Shown: in pieces, positions 5,357-8,225 of the stretch
How the letters are laid out: each line of letters begins with the position of its first letter
Numbering within the stretch: the first letter of the stretch is position 1
NCBI GenBank assembly: GCA_022798155.1
Contig: JAAWLY010000091.1
Coordinates: 1 to 8,225 of the forward strand
Direction of reading: 5' to 3'
From: Lawsonibacter sp.
GTDB taxonomy: Bacteria > Bacillota > Clostridia > Oscillospirales > Oscillospiraceae
DNA length: 8,225 nt
Translations under genes and position numbers: made by a program
The notes under the pieces: model-generated
Seen by the model: the letters and a program-made list of their open reading frames with translations, nothing else
Databases searched by the model: none
What the model was told of the DNA's origin: nothing

Positions 5357-7909
5357 TCACTCTCCTTGTGTCGGTAGTTCGTCCTGGGCGCTGCCGCGCT
5401 CAGACATTAGTTTGGTTAATGTGGTACACAACTGCTCAATGTTGATGGGCTTGGCCAGATGTGCGTTCATGCCCGCCTGGGTGGTGCGGGTGATATCCTC
5501 CGCAAAGGCGTTGGCGGTCAGGGCGATGATGGGGGTGGATCTGGCGTCCGGTCGTTCCAGGGCCCGGATGGCCTGGGTGGCCTGGCAGCCGTCCATATTG
5601 GGCATCTGCATATCCATCAGCACCGCGTCGAAGAAGAATGGCTGGGAGCGCTGGAAGGCCTCCAGCGCCTTGACCCCGTCCTCCGCCGGGGTCACTTCGG
5701 CCCCGCGCATCTTTAAAAGCTCGGTGGCGATCTCCATGTTCAGCAGATTGTCCTCTGCCAGCAGAATATGCCGGCCCGTCAGGGTGCCCGGTTCCTGCGT
5801 CTCCCGCTCTGGCTGGGGCAGGGGGGCCTCGCCTACGTCGAAAGGCAGGGTGACGGAAAAAGTGGTGCCCTCGCCCAGAACGCTGTCCACTGCAATCTGT
5901 CCGCCCATGCGGGTGACCAGGTTCTTTACAATAGGCATCCCCAGTCCGGTGCCCATAACCTCCTTGGCGCCGAAGCGCACCTCCCGCTCGTATGGATCGA
6001 AGAGCTTGGGCAGAAACTCCTCAGACATGCCGGAGCCGGTATCCGAGACCACGAAGAGGTAATTGTTCCGTTTGCCCTCGTCCATCTGCCGCAGAGTGAC
6101 GGATATTCGGTCGCCGGCCCGGGTAAACTTCATAGAGTTGGATACCAGGTTGTTGATAATCTGGCTCAGCCGGGCGGGATCCCCCTTAATCATCCGGTTC
6201 TGCACGTCGATGGACAGGCGGAAGTCCTTGTCCTGGTTTTTTGCCTGGGCCCGGAAGGGGGACAGGCAGGTCTCCAGATTTTGCACCAGGTCGAAGGGTT
6301 TGATCTCCATGGAGACCTTCCCCTGCTCCAGGCGGGAGATCTCCAGAATATCGTTGATGAGGGCCAGCAACTGCTGGCTGGCCGCGCCGATCTTGTTGAG
6401 ATAGCCCAGCATCTTCTCTCTGCTGCAGTCATTCTGGAGGGCCAGGCTGGTCATGCCGATGATGATGTTCAGCGGAGTGCGCATATCGTGGCTCATCACG
6501 GAAAAGAACTGCTTCTGAGACTTCTCGCTCTGCTCCGCGGCCGCCAGGGCGCCTTTGAGCAGGCGCACCTGCTGCTGCTGCTCCTCCTTCTCCTTTTCCA
6601 CATCGCGGAAGCAGATAACCGCCTCGTTGGGGATTTTTTCCGGGTCGGTGAGCATCCGCACACTGATCCAGCGCTCCTCGTCCCCAAATTTCCGCAGGAA
6701 CTCACCGCCGAAATCCCGAACGCCCTGATCCACCAGCAGCCGGATATGCTCCAGGGAAAAGTTTTGAATAAAATCCTCTGAGGTCCACTCGTCCAGGGCG
6801 GAGGCTATGATCCGCAGCAGATCGCTGTAGTCGCCGGTTTTGGCGCTCAGCTGCTCCCGCACATAGGGAGAGGGTTTGGTCATTTCAAAAACGCCTGTGA
6901 TAACATTGACCCGGTAAAACGCATAGTAGATATCGCCCATCACCCGCACTGTCTCATTGGTCCGCTTGGCAGTTCGGCTCAGCTTTCGGTCCCGCTGCCA
7001 CATAAACAGCGCAATCAGCAGAAACAGCACCAGGCCGACGCCATAGTAGACCAAAATATCCTGTACCCCCTGAAGCAGGGTTTCGTATGGGACGGTCAGG
7101 ATACACAGCCAGCCGTTGCCGGTGTGCTGATAATACAATCCCCGCTGAAGGCCTTGCATACCGATAATGGAGTTGTCTTTCCCGTCCAGCTCGCTCCGGG
7201 TGACCCGGTTGAAAAGGTCCTGGGTATAGACCTGGATGTCCTCCTCGGCGGCCTCAAAGGGTACGCTGTAATACAGCAGGTTACCCTGATGATCCAAAAC
7301 ATAGTAAGCGCCGTTCACCGGCAGATCCTGAACAGTGTGGTTGGCTCTGAAATAGTCCACAGGCACATCAAGAGCGATGGCTTTGTCGCCCTCAGCGGCG
7401 GAGACCGCCACTGTGACCACCAGCTGTCCATCGTAGATATCGCTGGCATAGGCGTCAGTAAAGATCACCTTGCCCTCCGCCGCTATGGCCTTTTGATACC
7501 AGTCCCGTTCCCGGTAGTTGTAGTTGACATCCCGGCCCCTGCCGGCTGAAATCACCTTTCCGTTCAGCACCGCATAGATATCCAGACTGCTGGCATGGAG
7601 CAGACGGGTACTCTTTTCAAAATAATCTGCCAGCCAGGTCCGAAACCACTCTGTGTCTGTTCCGTCCTGGCCGATGTCCTCCAGATAGTACATTGCCATG
7701 GTGAGGATACGGTCATATTCATTGAGGTGGTTATCTTCGTCGTTGGAATAGCTGGTAACCAGATTCTTTCCCATAGTTCTGGCGTTGTTCAGCAAAAGCT
7801 GCTGGCTGACCAGCATTCCGGTCGCTGCCACCGCCATAAACAGGCCCAAAATCAAAAGAATCTGCCAGTTGCTCCATCTCATAAAAAAGCGCCCTTTATT
7901 GTGCCGCAT
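5357..7909 (-). CDS. Membrane hybrid histidine kinase (dCache-like sensor, PAS-like, HisKA, HATPase, receiver)
   Basis: An 850-aa inner-membrane sensor. Membrane segment 1 (about 15-35) and segment 2 (about 284-304) flank an extracytoplasmic domain of dCache type, including RERDWYQKA (133-141) and FTDAYAS (150-156), a pattern known for small-molecule sensing. A PAS-like region (about 321-437) and a glutamine-rich coiled stretch (438-465) lead to HisKA with His474 (MSHDMRTPLN), then HATPase with N box NNLVSNSMKF (586-595), DTGSGMS and GTGLGMPIV. The receiver (713-832) has Glu719-Asp720, phospho-acceptor Asp766 and Lys820. There is no Hpt domain in the protein; the separate Hpt gene in the operon should complete the relay. 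Start: ATG at 7909 with AGGAGG nine bases upstream; the TTG seven codons earlier overlaps that site and is rejected. The ligand cannot be read from sequence; amino acids are common for dCache. Confidence 0.92.
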   Translation of the reverse strand: MRHNKGRFFMRWSNWQILLILGLFMAVAATGMLVSQQLLLNNARTMGKNLVTSYSNDEDNHLNEYDRILTMAMYYLEDIGQDGTDTEWFRTWLADYFEKSTRLLHASSLDIYAVLNGKVISAGRGRDVNYNYRERDWYQKAIAAEGKVIFTDAYASDIYDGQLVVTVAVSAAEGDKAIALDVPVDYFRANHTVQDLPVNGAYYVLDHQGNLLYYSVPFEAAEEDIQVYTQDLFNRVTRSELDGKDNSIIGMQGLQRGLYYQHTGNGWLCILTVPYETLLQGVQDILVYYGVGLVLFLLIALFMWQRDRKLSRTAKRTNETVRVMGDIYYAFYRVNVITGVFEMTKPSPYVREQLSAKTGDYSDLLRIIASALDEWTSEDFIQNFSLEHIRLLVDQGVRDFGGEFLRKFGDEERWISVRMLTDPEKIPNEAVICFRDVEKEKEEQQQQVRLLKGALAAAEQSEKSQKQFFSVMSHDMRTPLNIIIGMTSLALQNDCSREKMLGYLNKIGAASQQLLALINDILEISRLEQGKVSMEIKPFDLVQNLETCLSPFRAQAKNQDKDFRLSIDVQNRMIKGDPARLSQIINNLVSNSMKFTRAGDRISVTLRQMDEGKRNNYLFVVSDTGSGMSEEFLPKLFDPYEREVRFGAKEVMGTGLGMPIVKNLVTRMGGQIAVDSVLGEGTTFSVTLPFDVGEAPLPQPERETQEPGTLTGRHILLAEDNLLNMEIATELLKMRGAEVTPAEDGVKALEAFQRSQPFFFDAVLMDMQMPNMDGCQATQAIRALERPDARSTPIIALTANAFAEDITRTTQAGMNAHLAKPINIEQLCTTLTKLMSERGSAQDELPTQGE

Positions 7910-7939
7910 CTTGTCTGTCCTCCTTGGCAAGACCTTGAA

Positions 7940-7973
7940 CTGCCGGCAAACCCGCCTTTTTTCGGGGTGGCAG
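7940..7973 (-). other. Structured leader of the phosphorelay operon
   Basis: On the minus strand CTGCC (7969-7973) pairs with GGCAG (7940-7944), and between them ACCC (7965-7968 region) can pair with GGGT around an A-rich loop. This lies in the roughly 75-base leader between the promoter and the kinase start. No known riboswitch class is recognised, and no terminator-like U tract follows on this strand. Confidence 0.3.
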
Positions 7974-7990
7974 ACATTTGTTCAGACTAT

Positions 7991-8019
7991 ATTATAGCAC
8001 ATTGGAGTTTCGCTGTAAA
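7991..8019 (-). promoter_or_regulatory. Promoter of the phosphorelay operon
   Basis: On the minus strand TTTACA (8014-8019) and perfect TATAAT (7991-7996) are separated by 17 bases, with TGC directly before the -10 (extended -10). An AT-rich tract (8033-8049) sits upstream and may act as an UP element. The start would be near 7984. It should drive kinase, HD-GYP and Hpt genes as one transcript. Confidence 0.85.
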
Positions 8020-8064
8020 GATATCGTCACATTCTTAATTTAAAAATAACCCCGCGTCAAATAC

Positions 8065-8093
8065 TTGTCAAGTGGGATAAAAGGCATTATAAT
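8065..8093 (+). promoter_or_regulatory. Strong divergent promoter pointing out of the window
   Basis: TTGTCA (8065-8070) and perfect TATAAT (8088-8093) are separated by 17 bases on the plus strand. An 11-bp odd palindrome, ACTTG-T-CAAGT (8063-8073), covers the -35, a possible operator. Transcription would start near 8100 and leave the window at its right edge. Confidence 0.7.
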
Positions 8094-8225
8094 AGGGAAG
8101 TCTTACTTGAATGCTTTCAGGCAGGGCTAGGGCTTGTTTGAAAAATGTCAACATGCCCAAACGTCGGCTCTTTTTCCGCCATACTTTGCCAATTTTCCTT
8201 GAAATACATCCAGTATTCCTGCGTC
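8094..8225 (+). other. Unidentified transcribed stretch at right edge, possible short gene, RNA or dispersed repeat
   Basis: Downstream of the promoter at 8065-8093 a frame opens at ATG 8111 (second in-frame ATG at 8153) and stays open for 38 codons to the edge; the translation is basic and resembles no family I know (MPKRRLFFRHTLPIF within it). The ribosome binding site is poor (GGGAAG about ten bases upstream). All three minus-strand frames are also open at the right edge, so openness is weak evidence of coding. A bulged hairpin GGGC...GCCC lies at 8130-8158. The style, a promoter followed by reading frames on both strands, fits a non-coding or repeated element at least as well as a gene. 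Confidence 0.3.

Noticed and set aside
5768..6781. A 337-codon open frame on the plus strand opposite the kinase gene
   Set aside because: Its translation is a shadow of the GC-rich kinase gene, with leucine and histidine runs and no motif; the kinase on the other strand has every expected catalytic box.
7910..7930. A TTG start for the kinase seven codons upstream
   Set aside because: The TTG sits at the edge of the AGGAGG that correctly spaces the ATG at 7909.
8055..8060. A second minus-strand -35 (TTGACG) upstream of the phosphorelay promoter
   Set aside because: The sequence 17 bases downstream is TAAGAA, a poor -10, while the TTTACA/TATAAT pair nearby is much better.
1..8225. CRISPR array, tRNA, rRNA, transposase or phage genes
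   Set aside because: No regularly spaced repeats, cloverleaf, rRNA-like stretch or recombinase motif was seen in reading the window.

Overview
The window (about 8.2 kb, GC-rich coding DNA) looks like chromosomal sequence from a low-branching Firmicute of the Clostridia, probably an Oscillospiraceae-type gut anaerobe (Flavonifractor/Oscillibacter-like). This rests on the gene families, strong AGGAGG ribosome binding sites, sigma-A-like promoters with TATAAT boxes, and the hybrid kinase/HD-GYP/Hpt arrangement; the genus is inference. No rRNA, tRNA, CRISPR array or recognisable transposase gene is visible.

Left part (1-1620): the 5' end of a YfbR-type 5'-deoxynucleotidase gene runs off the left edge on the minus strand behind a good promoter. 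Upstream of it lies a minus-strand gene for an XRE-type regulator with a C-terminal membrane domain, ended by a terminator that overlaps its stop codon. Divergent from that gene, on the plus strand, is a TetR-family regulator. The two regulators share a 114-base intergenic region carrying a 21-bp near-perfect odd palindrome, a good operator candidate.

Middle (1621-3454): a 200-base AT-rich spacer holds a long 20-bp hairpin terminator, two candidate promoters and a leader hairpin. It leads into a sodium/proline symporter of the PutP family (509 aa). The symporter converges on the next operon, with two strong hairpins between them.

Right part (3455-7909, minus strand): a tight three-gene operon encodes a complete His-Asp-His-Asp phosphorelay. 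In order of transcription it has (1) a membrane hybrid histidine kinase with a dCache-like sensor, PAS-like region, HisKA, HATPase and receiver, (2) a receiver/HD-GYP response regulator with a C-terminal PAS-like domain, a probable cyclic-di-GMP phosphodiesterase, and (3) a stand-alone Hpt phosphotransfer protein that starts at a TTG overlapping the previous stop codon. The parts suggest an extracellular ligand signal passing from kinase His to kinase Asp to Hpt His to the HD-GYP receiver Asp, changing cyclic-di-GMP level.

Right edge (7910-8225): a strong minus promoter drives the phosphorelay operon. A second strong, divergent plus-strand promoter points out of the window into a stretch I could not identify; it may be the start of a short gene, an RNA or a dispersed repeat.
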